From: Bradyrhizobium sp. AZCC 2176
GTDB taxonomy: Bacteria > Pseudomonadota > Alphaproteobacteria > Rhizobiales > Xanthobacteraceae
Length of the DNA stretch: 64,000 nt
Assembly: GCF_036924645.1 (NCBI RefSeq)
Contig: NZ_JAZHRX010000001.1
Location: forward strand, 1,488,001-1,552,000
Direction of reading: 5' to 3'
The notes beneath the pieces are model-generated. The model did no database searches. It worked only from the letters and a program-made list of their open reading frames with translations, and had not been told where the DNA came from. The position numbers and the translations under genes were made by a program. This document shows positions 46,505 through 55,396 of this stretch, piece after piece. Positions within the stretch are counted from its first letter, which is position 1. Each line of letters begins with the position of its first letter.

Positions 46505-46935
46505 AGTGGCTCTGCACAGTGATTATGACTCTTTGGAAGTCGCGGGATAGGCGCGGCCCATTTTGGCCCGGGCCTTGTCTGTTGTGAACATCCATTTGAT
46601 GCGGGAGCGGGCAGCATTTCGCTTCCGTTCCCAAGCGGCGATTTCGCGGCGCAGTCGCTTGGGATTGTCGATCCTGCGATCCAGGCACTGGCCGCGCAGG
46701 ACGCCGATCTCGATCTCGACCATGTTGAGCCAGCTTGCGTGCCTGGGGGTGTAGTGGAACTCGAGCCGTCGCAAAATCCGCCTGGCTTCGGCGGGCGAGA
46801 ACGCCTGATACAGGGCACCGGCGGAGTGGGTCGATAGATTGTCTTGAACGACCCGGATGATCTCGGCGTCGGGATAATGGATGTCGACGAGGTCGTGCAT
46901 GCATCGTTCGACGCTCAGGCGCCTTTGCCCCACCC
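46505..46935 (-). mobile_element. IS630-family remnant (3' part only)
   Basis: The minus-strand frame 46523-46933 encodes the C-terminal half of an IS630/DDE_3 transposase. It reads IRVVQDNLSTHSAGALYQAF (second catalytic Asp), EFHYTPRHASWLNMVEIEIG with the final catalytic Glu, and RDIDNP-like tail sequences. The upstream half, including the first Asp, is missing: the copy begins abruptly at about 46935 at the end of a glycosyltransferase gene. The right end near TGGCTCTGCACAGTGATTA (46507-46525) may be the terminal inverted repeat. It is a dead fragment. Confidence 0.85.
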
Positions 46936-48165
46936 CTGCGGGCGCTGGCGAGCAGGACCGAATGATCGCCGAAGCCTATCCCACATCGTGCTCCGTGGCC
47001 TGTCTTGCAGCGGGATCTGAACCGAGCGCGGGAGTGAAGTGGCCGGCGTGAAACCGGCGAGATCGTCGTATGCTGCGGACGTTTTCAGGGCGATCTCGGT
47101 CCAATCAAAGCGGCGGGCACAATCACGCCTGATGGCTTCGCGCTCTGGCGCTTCCAACTTCAGACCGCTCAAGGCACTGATCTTCGCGCTCAACTCCGCG
47201 ATATCGCCCATTTTAAAAACCCGCGCTGCATCATCAACCACTTCCAGATTGGAAGGAATATCGCTGACCAGCACGGGCACTCCGTAACTCAGTGCCTCAA
47301 GGAGTACGATGGGTAATCCTTCATGCGAAGACGGTAACACAAACAGGCCCGCGTGAGCGTATAGCTGGCGCAGCCTTTCGCCGCTCTGGAAGCCGGCCAT
47401 CACGACGTTATCTGCGAGAGCCGCTTCGGACGCGAGAAGGTCGGCGTATTTGTTCTTGTGATCGATACTACCAACGATTGCAAGTTTCCAATCACCGAGT
47501 TCCGCATCTGAAAAGGCCCGCAATAGATCCAATTGCCGCTTCTCGGGAACAAGCCGACCTACCGTCAAGACATATCGATGGGGTTCCAGGCCGAGTTCGA
47601 CTACTTTGTCCGTCTGGGATGGCAGGTCCGGAAGCACGACTCCGTTGGGAATGACCTCGCAACGCTTGCCGTATTTGGTAGCGATCAGCTTTTCAATGCT
47701 GCGGCTGATGGCAATCCTTTTGTGCGCGAAGCGCATTCCTAGTGCCTCGCCGAAACGTAGCACACTGCGAGCCACCCAACCCCATTTCTCGCGGTTGTAG
47801 TCCTCGCCGTGATGAGTGACGATAACGCGCAGGCCGAGAAGGCGAAGCAAAGGCGTGACGAGCGCGGGACCGATGCCCTGAACATGCACAACCTGCGGCC
47901 TGCGAACTCCCGCCACCAGCGCGCAGATCAGCGAGTGTAGCAACGCCTCGAAATACGTGCTGCGTACCGTCCAAAGCCTAAGCAACCGAACTCCCTTCCA
48001 TTCCACACCACTTTTCTTGTCAACGTACGGCGAACGTACGCACGCGGTTACGTTATGCCCCATCCTGACCAGTTGCGGGGCAAGTTTTTCGACATGGGTC
48101 TCGACACCGCCTTGCACATCCGGAAAACCTCGAAAACCGAAAATGTAGATCTCGCCATTAGCCAT
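46915..48165 (-). CDS. GT4 glycosyltransferase with IS-derived C-terminus
   Basis: From ATG 48165 (AGGAG eight bases upstream) the 416-residue protein shows the GT4 plan. The N-terminal acceptor side is IYIFGFRGFPDVQGGVETHVEKLAPQL, and the linker HHGEDYNREKWG is typical of this subgroup. The donor domain is complete: VGRLVPEKRQLDLL and PSSHEGLPIVLLEALSYGVPV. The last few codons (about QGWGKGA) and the stop lie in the IS630 remnant, read in another frame, so the tail was altered by the insertion. The catalytic domains are finished well before that, and function is probably kept. It is divergent from the GT4 gene at 48319. Confidence 0.9.
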   Translation of the reverse strand: MANGEIYIFGFRGFPDVQGGVETHVEKLAPQLVRMGHNVTACVRSPYVDKKSGVEWKGVRLLRLWTVRSTYFEALLHSLICALVAGVRRPQVVHVQGIGPALVTPLLRLLGLRVIVTHHGEDYNREKWGWVARSVLRFGEALGMRFAHKRIAISRSIEKLIATKYGKRCEVIPNGVVLPDLPSQTDKVVELGLEPHRYVLTVGRLVPEKRQLDLLRAFSDAELGDWKLAIVGSIDHKNKYADLLASEAALADNVVMAGFQSGERLRQLYAHAGLFVLPSSHEGLPIVLLEALSYGVPVLVSDIPSNLEVVDDAARVFKMGDIAELSAKISALSGLKLEAPEREAIRRDCARRFDWTEIALKTSAAYDDLAGFTPATSLPRSVQIPLQDRPRSTMWDRLRRSFGPARQRPQGWGKGA

Positions 48166-48250
48166 TGCGTGTACTCCTGCAAGCCCGCCTGCCAATCGCT
48201 ATCCGGCTCAGAAACTGTGCAGCATCTTGTACGACGGACCTCCGCGCGAC

Positions 48251-48264
48251 TTGACGATCGTCAA
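48251..48264. promoter_or_regulatory. Palindromic operator TTGACGATCGTCAA (site 2)
   Basis: This perfect palindrome lies in the 153-base divergent gap between the two GT4 genes, about 55 bases before the plus-strand start and 86 before the minus-strand start. It could therefore control both. It is identical to sites 1 and 3 except for the central two bases. Confidence 0.72.
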
Positions 48265-48318
48265 TATCAACTTGCCAAGCCAAGATATGCTTCCTGAAGT
48301 CATCGATCGGATAAGCCG

Positions 48319-49695
48319 ATGAGCGAACCATCGATAGGTCACAGCGTCGGCATAGTGGCTGGATTATCCGGTCTTCGCGGGCGCCGTCTGGAATGGAGTA
48401 CCGATAGGTCCGACCAAGCCGGGCGCGACGCGCCAGGACGAGGTAATAGGCCTCAACAAGCGCCCTTGAAAATCTTGTTTGCCAACAAGTTCTTCTTTTT
48501 AAACGGCGGCTCTGAGGTCGTTATGTTCGACGAAATGGAGCTGATGAGAAAGTACGAGCTCGACGTTGTCGAGTTCTCCATGCAAGATCCGCGTAATTTT
48601 CGATCGAAGTACGAATCCTATTTCGTCTCGCATAAGGGTTACCGGTCGAACTCGCGAAATGGTCAAATCAAATCGGCGCTGTCGCTCATTCATTCGCGAG
48701 AAGCGGTGAAGCAGATTACCAATCTAATTCGCGATGAACGACCGGACATAACGCACTGCCATAACATCTACCACCAGCTGACGCCCTCCATTATCAACGC
48801 GGCCTCGCGGCTAAAGACCCCGGTCGTCCTCACTCTTCACGACTACAAGCCGGTGTGCCCGGTTTACACCCAGCTCTGGAAGGGTGGATTGTGCACGAAG
48901 TGCTCCAACGGCCGGTTCGAAGCGTTGCTCATGCAGCGCTGCGCCGATGGTTCAATCGGACGGAGCGCCCTGCTTTGGGCCGAGGCTCGTTATCACGCGG
49001 CTGCCCGCAGCTATCAAAGGGTAGATATGTTTATCGCCCCCAGCCGATTCATGCAAAATGCCGTTGTCCGTCGCTTCGGCGAAGACAAGGTAATCCATAT
49101 ACCGAACGGCATCGACACCTCCCGCATTGAGGTATCGGGGCAGGACGAACGGTTTGTTCTCTATCTCGGCCGTCTTTCGCCGGAAAAAGGAGTTGAGACC
49201 CTGCTGCGGGCGCATGCCTCGGACAATGCGGCTTGGCGGCTTGTCGTCGCAGGATCGGGTCCGCTGCTGGAAGATCTTCAGACGCGTTTCCCATTGGCAG
49301 AATTCACGGGCTACCTGACAGGAGACGCCCTCGAGACCAGACTGAGGGAAGCGTCTGTCGTCGTCGTGCCTTCCGAGTGGCACGAAAACAGTCCGCTTTC
49401 GATACTCGAAGCGATGGCACATGCAAAGCCGATTGTAGCGTCGCGCATAGGCGGAATACCAGAACTGGTCAGAGAGGGCGAAACCGGCTTGCTCTTCGAA
49501 CCCAACGACTCGCAGCAACTCTCTAATTGCATCAGGACGCTGTTGAGAGATTCCGATCTGCGAAAGAAATTTGGTCGTCAGGCGCGACGGATTGCAGAAA
49601 CGGAGTATTCACTCGAAAGGCATGGGGCCGCCCTGCTCTCGCTTTATCGAAGTTTGACTGCAAACCGCAAAATATCCAGCAAGGTTCGATCATAA
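48319..49695 (+). CDS. GT4 glycosyltransferase
   Basis: The 458-residue protein has an unconserved N-terminal stretch of about 48 residues. The GT4 core starts at KILFANKFFFLNGGSEVVMFDEMELM. It includes THCHNIYHQLTPSIINA, LTLHDYKPVCPVYT, the donor-site YLGRLSPEKGVETLL, and PSEWHENSPLSILEAMAHAKPIVAS. The native start may be a TTG at 48465, immediately before KIL. It adds a sugar to the polysaccharide repeat or lipid-linked precursor; donor unknown. The stop codon touches the start of the next gene (TAA-ATG), so the two form an operon. Confidence 0.9.
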   Translation: MSEPSIGHSVGIVAGLSGLRGRRLEWSTDRSDQAGRDAPGRGNRPQQAPLKILFANKFFFLNGGSEVVMFDEMELMRKYELDVVEFSMQDPRNFRSKYESYFVSHKGYRSNSRNGQIKSALSLIHSREAVKQITNLIRDERPDITHCHNIYHQLTPSIINAASRLKTPVVLTLHDYKPVCPVYTQLWKGGLCTKCSNGRFEALLMQRCADGSIGRSALLWAEARYHAAARSYQRVDMFIAPSRFMQNAVVRRFGEDKVIHIPNGIDTSRIEVSGQDERFVLYLGRLSPEKGVETLLRAHASDNAAWRLVVAGSGPLLEDLQTRFPLAEFTGYLTGDALETRLREASVVVVPSEWHENSPLSILEAMAHAKPIVASRIGGIPELVREGETGLLFEPNDSQQLSNCIRTLLRDSDLRKKFGRQARRIAETEYSLERHGAALLSLYRSLTANRKISSKVRS

Positions 49696-50829
49696 ATGGA
49701 CATCACAGTCATTTCAACCTTCAGATGCAACTCAAAATGCCAGATGTGCTACATCTGGAAGAATCCGACCGAGCCGAAGGAAGAGATTTCCCTTGAGACG
49801 TTGTCGAAGCTGCCGAGAGGCTTCGATAACCTCAACGTGTCCGGCGGTGAACCAACCCTTCGCAAGGACCTCGGCGAGATCGCCGACCTTCTCCATCCAA
49901 AAGCCAGGGTCATGGAGATCTCTTCCAATGGACTGCATCCCGAACGGCTCGTTCCGATTATCAAGAAGTATCCCAATATCAAGGTTCGCTTTTCCCTGGA
50001 GGGCAACCAGGCAACAAACGACGCAATCCGCGGCGAAAAGGGCGGCTATGCAACCAAGGTCGCCGGACTGCGCATGCTGAAAGAGGCTGGCGGTACTGAC
50101 CTTGGCTTTGCAATGGTTATCCAGGACGAGAACGTCGACCAGCTCGTCGGTGTCTACGAGTTTGCTCGAAAAGAGGGTTACGAACTTGCAACGTCAACGC
50201 TTCACAACGCCTGGCAGTTCTACAAGAACGATAATTACTTCTACGAACGCAAGGTCGTTGCCCGAAAGGTGGAAGGACTCATAGAAGCGATGCTGCGGAG
50301 CTCAAAGCCGAAGAACTGGTTTCGGGCCTATTTGAATCTCGGTCTTATCGAGAAGATTCTCGGACACGACCGTCTGATCCCCTGCAGCGCGGGAAAGGAC
50401 TTCGCATTCATCGATCCATGGTCGGACGTTTGGGCCTGCAACGTGCGGTCTGACCTGCCGATGGGGAATCTCGCTCGACAATCTTGGGACGAGATCATCA
50501 ATAGCGAGACCTCTCAACGGACTCGCCGGAAGGTCGCAGCCTGCGATCAGAATTGCTGGATGGTTACGACGGCTCGCACTGCGATGCGGTCGAACATAGT
50601 ACCTCAGATGCCCAAGGCCAGGCCGCTCCTGTGGGTCCTGAAGAACAAGCTGAAGGTATCGCTCGGTAAAAAAATCTGTTTCGACAGTTACATCAATTAT
50701 TCGGACGTGAGACCCTCGCCTATCGTGAAACGCGAGTCCTACCTGGAAAAGAAAGACAAAGCGCGATTGATCAAGGGGCGTTTGACGCCGGACGAGCATT
50801 ATCCGCTGAAGACTTTCCTGAACAACTGA
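49696..50829 (+). CDS. Radical SAM protein
   Basis: The 377-residue enzyme opens at once with the [4Fe-4S] motif STFRCNSKCQMCYIWK (CxxxCxxC, residues 11-18). NVSGGEPTLRKDL follows, the SAM-binding GGE motif, and the C-terminal third has extra cysteines (IPCSAGKDFAFIDPWSDVWACNV and AACDQNCWM), the SPASM-like pattern for auxiliary clusters. Such proteins modify peptides or sugars, or act as epimerases. It starts on the base after the glycosyltransferase stop. The context of sugar genes on one side and an ABC exporter on the other fits either sugar modification or peptide maturation. I cannot choose. Confidence 0.88.
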   Translation: MDITVISTFRCNSKCQMCYIWKNPTEPKEEISLETLSKLPRGFDNLNVSGGEPTLRKDLGEIADLLHPKARVMEISSNGLHPERLVPIIKKYPNIKVRFSLEGNQATNDAIRGEKGGYATKVAGLRMLKEAGGTDLGFAMVIQDENVDQLVGVYEFARKEGYELATSTLHNAWQFYKNDNYFYERKVVARKVEGLIEAMLRSSKPKNWFRAYLNLGLIEKILGHDRLIPCSAGKDFAFIDPWSDVWACNVRSDLPMGNLARQSWDEIINSETSQRTRRKVAACDQNCWMVTTARTAMRSNIVPQMPKARPLLWVLKNKLKVSLGKKICFDSYINYSDVRPSPIVKRESYLEKKDKARLIKGRLTPDEHYPLKTFLNN

Positions 50830-51074
50830 AGCAGACCGCTTGACAGGCAAGCTCCGTCAAAGTCTGGCCTTGTTCGGACTGAATGGTCGGTCATTAACGG
50901 ACTGCATCATCACAGTACCAAGTTTGAGGTGATGAGGATCAGTGTGCACTGTTGCGGGCACACCCTCGGAACTCGTCACCAAGCAAATCCTCCCTTTGGC
51001 AGGTTCCATTTGGGTTGGGTTTCGGCGAACAACATTCATTTTGGTCGGGGAAGGGGCGTGCATGCGCACGACGT

Positions 51075-53204
51075 ATGAACTTGTCACCAGCTGATCCGGG
51101 TCTCATCGCGCTGGTGATGATGCTTCGGTTTCAGGGTTTGGGAGTCGATCCCGAACAGATTCGTCACCAGTTTGGCAACGTCACGATCGGCCTGCCCGAG
51201 ATGCTCCGCTGCGCGAAGGCATTTGGGTTGAAGGCCCGCGTCTCTGCGACAACATGGACTCGGCTTGCCAATACACCGATGCCTTCGCTGGCCACCCTTA
51301 AGGATGGCGGCTTTTTGCTGCTCGGCAAGGTCGCCGAGGACAAGCTCATCGTACTTGAGCCAGGTCGCCCGCAGCCGATCCAGATGGCGCAAGCCGAGTT
51401 CGAAGCCGTATGGGATGGCCGGCTTCTGATGATGACGAAGCGGGCCAGCCTCACTGACCTGTCGTCCCGGTTTGATATTACCTGGTTTCTTGGAGCGATT
51501 CATAAGTACAGGCGGATGCTCGGCGAAGTCCTGCTTGCCTCGTTCTTCCTTCAGCTCTTTGCCTTGGTCTCGCCGCTGTTTTTCCAGGTCGTTGTTGACA
51601 AGGTGCTCGTGCATCGCAGCTTGAGCACCCTGGAGGTTCTTGCGGTCGGTCTTGTTGCGATCGCCTTGTTCGAAACGATCCTTGGCATCCTTCGTACCTA
51701 TCTGTTTTCCCATACGACCAATCGAATCGACGTTGAACTCGGCGCACGGCTGTTTCGGCATCTGCTCGGGTTGCCGATCGGATACTTCCAGGCAAGACGG
51801 GTCGGTGACTCGGTTGCCCGAGTGCGCGAACTGGAAAATATCCGCAATTTTCTGACCAGTTCGGGTCTCACCCTGGTGATCGACCTGTTCTTTACGAGCA
51901 TCTTCATCGCAGTACTGTTCTACTATTCTCCGCTGTTAACCTGGATCGTCCTCGCCTCCTTTCCGTTCTATATCGGCATATCCACAGCCGCGACGCCGCT
52001 ATTCCAGCGGCGCCTGGATGAGAAGTTCAAACGCGGCGCAGAAAATCAGGCTTTCCTGGTCGAAAGCGTAACCGGGATCGAGACGCTCAAGGCGATGGCG
52101 GTTGAGCCGCAGATGCAGCGGCGCTGGGAGGAACAACTGGCCGGCTATGTGGCTGCCAGCTTCCGGGTCACCAGCTTGGGAAATGTCGCGAGCGAAACCG
52201 TTCAGTTCGTAAGCAAGCTGGCTAGCGCCGCGATCCTGTTTTTCGGGGCGAAGCTCGTCATCGGCGGCGAGCTCTCGGTCGGCGAGCTCATCGCTTTCAA
52301 TTTGCTGGCAGGCCGAGTAAGTACTCCGGTGCTACGGCTAGCGCAAACATGGCAGGATTTTCATCAGGCGCGCCTGTCGGTCGACCGCCTCGGCGATATT
52401 CTCAATACCGCGCCTGAGCCGGTCTACAACCCCGGCAAGATGGCGCTCGCTGCGATCCGCGGCGACATCAGGTTCGAGAACGTCAGCTTCCGCTATCGCA
52501 TCGATGGCCAGAGAATTCTGCACGACATCAATCTCGAGATACCAGCCGGCCAAGTGATCGGAATCGTCGGCACTTCCGGATCGGGCAAGAGTACGCTGGC
52601 CAAACTTGTGCAGCGCCTTTACCTGCCCGAAAGCGGACGCGTGCTGGTTGATGGAGTCGATATAGCCCAGGTCGATCCGGCCCGTCTGCGCCGTCAGATA
52701 GGCGTCGTTCTCCAGGACAGCACGCTGTTCAATTGCTCGGTCCGAGACAACATCGCCCTCGTAGATCCTGCTATCCCGGCCGAAAACATCATGGCCGCCG
52801 CCAAGCTCGCAGGAGCCCACGATTTCATCCTCAAGCTTCCGGAGGGCTACGACACCATCGTCGGCGAGCGTGGTGGCACCCTGTCTGGCGGACAACGTCA
52901 ACGCGTCGCTATTGCTCGCGCGCTCATCGCGGATCCCCGCATACTCATTTTCGACGAGGCGACGAGTGCGCTCGATTATGAAAGCGAGAGTATCGTGCAA
53001 AAGAATATGGCGCAGATGGCGCGCGGACGGACCGTGATCATCATCGCGCACCGTCTCTCGGCGCTTCGACTTGCAGATCGTGTAATCACCGTCGAGCGCG
53101 GTTGCCTGATCGAGGATGGCTCTCATCAGGAGCTAATGAAAGCCGGCGGTCGATACTCAAAGCTGCATCGCCTGCAGGGAGGCTTGCAGGAACAGTATTC
53201 CTAA
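51075..53204 (+). CDS. Type I secretion ABC transporter with catalytically dead C39-like domain
   Basis: The 709-residue protein starts at ATG 51075. It has an N-terminal C39-like domain (residues 1-122) with IALVMMLRFQGL in place of the Cys-containing active-site helix and no catalytic His (FLLLGKV). Six membrane helices (about 150-420) follow, then an ATPase with Walker [25 protein letters not shown], and ILIFDEATSALDYESE. This is the HlyB/LapB plan: the domain docks substrates and does not cleave them. A membrane-fusion gene follows after 58 bases. The frame upstream of 51075 is open but unconserved. No outer-membrane TolC partner or RTX substrate appears in the window. Confidence 0.93.
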   Translation: MNLSPADPGLIALVMMLRFQGLGVDPEQIRHQFGNVTIGLPEMLRCAKAFGLKARVSATTWTRLANTPMPSLATLKDGGFLLLGKVAEDKLIVLEPGRPQPIQMAQAEFEAVWDGRLLMMTKRASLTDLSSRFDITWFLGAIHKYRRMLGEVLLASFFLQLFALVSPLFFQVVVDKVLVHRSLSTLEVLAVGLVAIALFETILGILRTYLFSHTTNRIDVELGARLFRHLLGLPIGYFQARRVGDSVARVRELENIRNFLTSSGLTLVIDLFFTSIFIAVLFYYSPLLTWIVLASFPFYIGISTAATPLFQRRLDEKFKRGAENQAFLVESVTGIETLKAMAVEPQMQRRWEEQLAGYVAASFRVTSLGNVASETVQFVSKLASAAILFFGAKLVIGGELSVGELIAFNLLAGRVSTPVLRLAQTWQDFHQARLSVDRLGDILNTAPEPVYNPGKMALAAIRGDIRFENVSFRYRIDGQRILHDINLEIPAGQVIGIVGTSGSGKSTLAKLVQRLYLPESGRVLVDGVDIAQVDPARLRRQIGVVLQDSTLFNCSVRDNIALVDPAIPAENIMAAAKLAGAHDFILKLPEGYDTIVGERGGTLSGGQRQRVAIARALIADPRILIFDEATSALDYESESIVQKNMAQMARGRTVIIIAHRLSALRLADRVITVERGCLIEDGSHQELMKAGGRYSKLHRLQGGLQEQYS

Positions 53205-53262
53205 CGGCTGCAAAACCCCGCTTTGGGCCATGTCCACACCCGATGCATGAAGGCTAAGAGCA

Positions 53263-55278
53263 ATGGAAGCAAATGCTAAGGCTCCGATCGAGGATCCGGG
53301 TTTATATATCCTGGATCTATTGCTTCGTCTGATCGGTGCTGGCGTCGAATCCGAGCATCTCCGCCGGAACATAGTTTCTCCCGTGGGCGTCAAGGAGATG
53401 GTCCGCTACGCCAGGACGGCCGGTCTTACGGCCCGCTGCTCGAAGTTGGCTTGGACGCGGCTGGCCGGCGGTCCGCTGCCAGCAATCGCTGTCCTTCGCA
53501 ACGGAAGCTTCTTGTTGCTTGGAAAAGTGACGGGCGATACCGCCATCGTTCTGGCGCCGCATGCCGAGCGGCCAACCCTCATGACGCAGGGCCAGTTCGA
53601 GGCGGTATGGGACGGCCGGCTTGTCTCCGTGAAGAAGCGCGGAGCCCTGGCTACTCAGGTCGAGCAGTCCCGCGAGACCGCAGTCAGACAACTGCAACAG
53701 CTTTGGAAGACCTCACTCACACGCGCGAACGATATCTCGCGCAATCTCCTTGAAGGTGGCCGGAATATCATCAAGCCTGACGCAGAGAAGGAAACGCCGT
53801 CGAGCGCATCGATGGCCGGCGCCGGGATCATCATATTTGCCGATCATGCCCGTAAGCTCGGGCGGGCAGTCGCACGTATCAGGCCCGAAGAGGAGCGCCG
53901 GCGGCACGACGAACTTGCCTTTCTGCCGGCCGCCCTCGAGATCGTTGAGACTCCGCCCTCCCCGCTTGGACGCGCAACAGCGTTCAGCATCATTGCCGTC
54001 TTCGCTGTTGCGGTCGCCTGGGCATCTCTGGGCACCGTCGATATCGTCGCGATTGCCCCGGGCAAGCTTGTTCCGAGCGGCCGCACCAAGACAATCCAGC
54101 CGTTCGAAACCGGGGTCGTGCGCTCGATCAAGGTTCATGACGGGCAAGCCGTCAAGAGCGGCGACGTGCTGATCGAACTCGATACAACGATAACCGCGGC
54201 TGAGCTCAGCCATTTGAAAGGCGACCTGGTGGCGGCTCAACTCGACGCCGCCCGGACGAAGGCGGCATTGGCCGGAAACGAAGACCCGCTAGCGGCCTTC
54301 AAACCGCCCGCGGACGCAACCCCCACCCAGATCGAGATGCACCGCCGCTTCCTGGTCAGCCAGACCGCTGAGCAAAATGCCAAACTGGCCGCTATCGACC
54401 AGCAGGTGAAGCAAAAGGAGGCTGAACGCGCTACGTTCGAGGCCTCGATGGAGAAGATCAAGGCTACTCTCGCGCCGTTGCAACAGCGCGTCGAAATTCG
54501 CCAACAGCTGTTTCAGAAGGAATTGGGATCCAAGCTCACATACCTGACCGAATACCAGGAGTATGTTGCTCAGCAGCAGGACATTTCTGTCCAGCAACGC
54601 CGATCCAGCGAAGCTGATGCTGCTATCTCTGTCTTGATGGAAACTCGGGCGAAGGCGGTGGCCGAGTACGAGCGCGGCCTGTTCGAAAGCCTGGCCAAGG
54701 CCGAGGAGAAGGCGGCTGGGCTGACCCAGGATGTCATCAAGGCCGAGCAGCGGACCAGCCTGCAAAAGCTGACGGCGCCCATCGATGGCACGGTTCAGCA
54801 GCTCGCGATCCATACCATAGGCGGCGTCGTGACGCCGGCGCAGATGCTCATGCTCGTCGTTCCAACCGAAAGCCGGCTTGAGATCGAAGCTATGGTCTCG
54901 AACCGCGATATCGGATTCGTGGAGCCAGGCCAGGATGCGGCGATCAAGATCGATACGTTCAACTTTACCAGGTACGGCCTGCTGCAAGGCAAGGTTCTCA
55001 GCGTTTCCCAAGATGCCATTACGCGCAACAAGCCTCAGGACAAAGGGAACGAAGCCATAGGTGCGGAAACAACCAGCAGTGAGCCGAAAGGCCAGGAATT
55101 GGTTTATGCCGCGCGTATTTCAATCGACCGCAGCCAGATGGAGATCGAGAACAAGCGCGTCAATCTCTCGCCGGGCATGGCCGTAACCGTTGAAATCAAG
55201 AACGGCTCCCGTCGTATCATCAGTTACCTGCTATCCCCGCTCGCTCGCTACAAGCAGGAGAGTTTGCGCGAACGATGA
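53263..55278 (+). CDS. HlyD-family adaptor with N-terminal C39-like domain
   Basis: The 671-residue protein is about 200 longer than a usual type I adaptor. Residues 9-126 look like the C39-like domain of the ABC partner: both share FLLLGKV and FEAVWDGRL at equal spacing and an equivalent first helix. It then has a polar linker (127-220), a membrane helix (about 238-257) and the HlyD part: GKLVPSGRTKTIQPFETGVVRSI, a long coiled coil (315-490) and the second lipoyl half ending LSPGMAVTVEIKNGSR. So the fused domain should face the cytoplasm beside the ABC transporter's own copy. It lies 58 bases after that gene. Confidence 0.92.
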   Translation: MEANAKAPIEDPGLYILDLLLRLIGAGVESEHLRRNIVSPVGVKEMVRYARTAGLTARCSKLAWTRLAGGPLPAIAVLRNGSFLLLGKVTGDTAIVLAPHAERPTLMTQGQFEAVWDGRLVSVKKRGALATQVEQSRETAVRQLQQLWKTSLTRANDISRNLLEGGRNIIKPDAEKETPSSASMAGAGIIIFADHARKLGRAVARIRPEEERRRHDELAFLPAALEIVETPPSPLGRATAFSIIAVFAVAVAWASLGTVDIVAIAPGKLVPSGRTKTIQPFETGVVRSIKVHDGQAVKSGDVLIELDTTITAAELSHLKGDLVAAQLDAARTKAALAGNEDPLAAFKPPADATPTQIEMHRRFLVSQTAEQNAKLAAIDQQVKQKEAERATFEASMEKIKATLAPLQQRVEIRQQLFQKELGSKLTYLTEYQEYVAQQQDISVQQRRSSEADAAISVLMETRAKAVAEYERGLFESLAKAEEKAAGLTQDVIKAEQRTSLQKLTAPIDGTVQQLAIHTIGGVVTPAQMLMLVVPTESRLEIEAMVSNRDIGFVEPGQDAAIKIDTFNFTRYGLLQGKVLSVSQDAITRNKPQDKGNEAIGAETTSSEPKGQELVYAARISIDRSQMEIENKRVNLSPGMAVTVEIKNGSRRIISYLLSPLARYKQESLRER

Positions 55279-55396
55279 GTGTGATCGGAGAACAGCACAG
55301 CGCGATGCGCCCCCGGTCTCACTCAGAGAAGCACCCGCTGTCGCACCGCGTGCGGCGGCGGCCGCCGGGAAGTTTCCGCGCCCCACTTGCGTTGAC

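Noticed and set aside
50840..50860. TTGAC...GTCAA pair between the radical SAM and ABC genes
   Set aside because: The arms are 21 bases apart overall instead of 14, so it does not fit the operator geometry of the four accepted sites.
50857..51087. Minus-strand 76-codon frame as a possible precursor peptide
   Set aside because: It lies on the opposite strand to the exporter cassette, overlaps the exporter start and has no leader/core pattern.
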